A stretch of 38,283 bases of DNA from Pseudomonadota bacterium. GTDB taxonomy: Bacteria; Desulfobacterota; Desulfuromonadia; Geobacterales; Pseudopelobacteraceae. Under the pieces are notes generated by a model that saw only the letters and a program-made list of their open reading frames with translations, had not been told where the DNA came from and did no database searches. Within the stretch, counting starts at the first letter, position 1; each line of letters begins with the position of its first letter. The position numbers were made by a program, and so were the translations under genes. This document shows, one piece after another, positions 38,146 through 38,283 of the stretch. Location: positions 1 to 38,283 of the forward strand of contig JABBNX010000014.1 of assembly GCA_019352135.1 (NCBI GenBank), in the 5' to 3' direction.

Positions 38146-38283
38146 CTAATCACAGGATGCTGCTTTTCTTCCCTTGCCGACCATAACCACGCCGGTTTTA
38201 CTGTTCATGATGATCTTCCTGCCGACTCGCCCGCCGACATCATTGCCGCCGCTAAATCCGCCATGGATTCCCGCGGGTTCGGC
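38146..38283 (-). CDS. C-terminal fragment of a protein, possibly CheD (partial)
   Basis: The last 45 codons of a minus-strand gene that begins outside the window; the frame is open to base 38283 and stops with TAG at 38146-38148. The segment NDVGGRVGRKIIMNSKTGVVMV resembles the C-terminal strand pair of CheD chemoreceptor glutamine deamidases (typically E-D-x-G-G-x-x-G-R-x-x-x-F-x-x-x-T-G). The tail GKGRKAASCD is not informative. It ends 29 bp before the hybrid kinase start, so they may be cotranscribed. Only a short piece is visible, so the family call is tentative. Confidence 0.5.
   Translation of the reverse strand, partial: AEPAGIHGGFSGGNDVGGRVGRKIIMNSKTGVVMVGKGRKAASCD

Overview
The window looks like a chromosomal stretch from a Geobacter-type bacterium (Desulfuromonadia/Geobacterales), inferred from gene content and order rather than any database match. 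Indicators are a type IVa pilus locus with multidomain PilY1, a KDO/Lpt/rpoN/Ntr-PTS cluster in the order typical of deltaproteobacterial lineages, a DsbC-like protein with a CxxCH motif, and large hybrid sensor kinases. By eye the base composition is moderate, with AT-rich intergenic regions. Every gene I can support lies on the minus strand, so transcription runs from high to low coordinates.

Reading in the direction of transcription: (1) 38283-32218 holds the C-terminal end of a possible CheD, a 1289-residue membrane hybrid histidine kinase with two receivers and an Hpt domain, and a 655-residue cytosolic hybrid kinase. (2) From a sigma70-like promoter near 32150-32173 begins a long co-directional, mostly overlapping run: kdsB, pyrG, kdsA, kdsD, kdsC, lptC, lptA, lptB (KDO synthesis and LPS export), then rpoN, hpf, hprK, rapZ, a mannose-type EIIA, ptsH and ptsI (sigma54 plus a regulatory PTS). 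It continues without a visible break into pilD, a sensor kinase, a sigma54-dependent response regulator, a DsbC-like isomerase and a cysteine-rich pseudopilin, and ends at a strong hairpin terminator at 13762-13796.

(3) A textbook -24/-12 sigma54 promoter at 13651-13666 then starts a second unit: a zinc-ribbon membrane protein, pilV, pilW, pilX, a small secreted cysteine protein, pilY1 and a FimT/FimU pseudopilin, i.e. the minor-pilin/tip-adhesin set of a type IV pilus. (4) A decayed IS200/IS605-family element (about 5619-6241, tnpA frameshifted and stopped) sits between this unit and the next. (5) A small XRE-type regulator with its own promoter, flanked by two palindromes, leads pilM, pilN, pilO, pilP and pilQ (the alignment complex and outer-membrane secretin; pilQ runs off the window).

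The genes form a coherent picture. PilD processes the pseudopilins, PilMNOPQ forms the envelope channel, and PilVWX/FimT/PilY1 form the pilus tip. rpoN and a sigma54 activator are encoded upstream of a sigma54 promoter that would drive the tip genes. I found no CRISPR array, tRNA, rRNA, phage or defence system. The most notable points are the sigma54 wiring, the CxxCH-bearing DsbC next to a cysteine-rich pseudopilin, the leader zinc-ribbon protein, the small cysteine protein between pilX and pilY1, and the palindrome-flanked XRE promoter.
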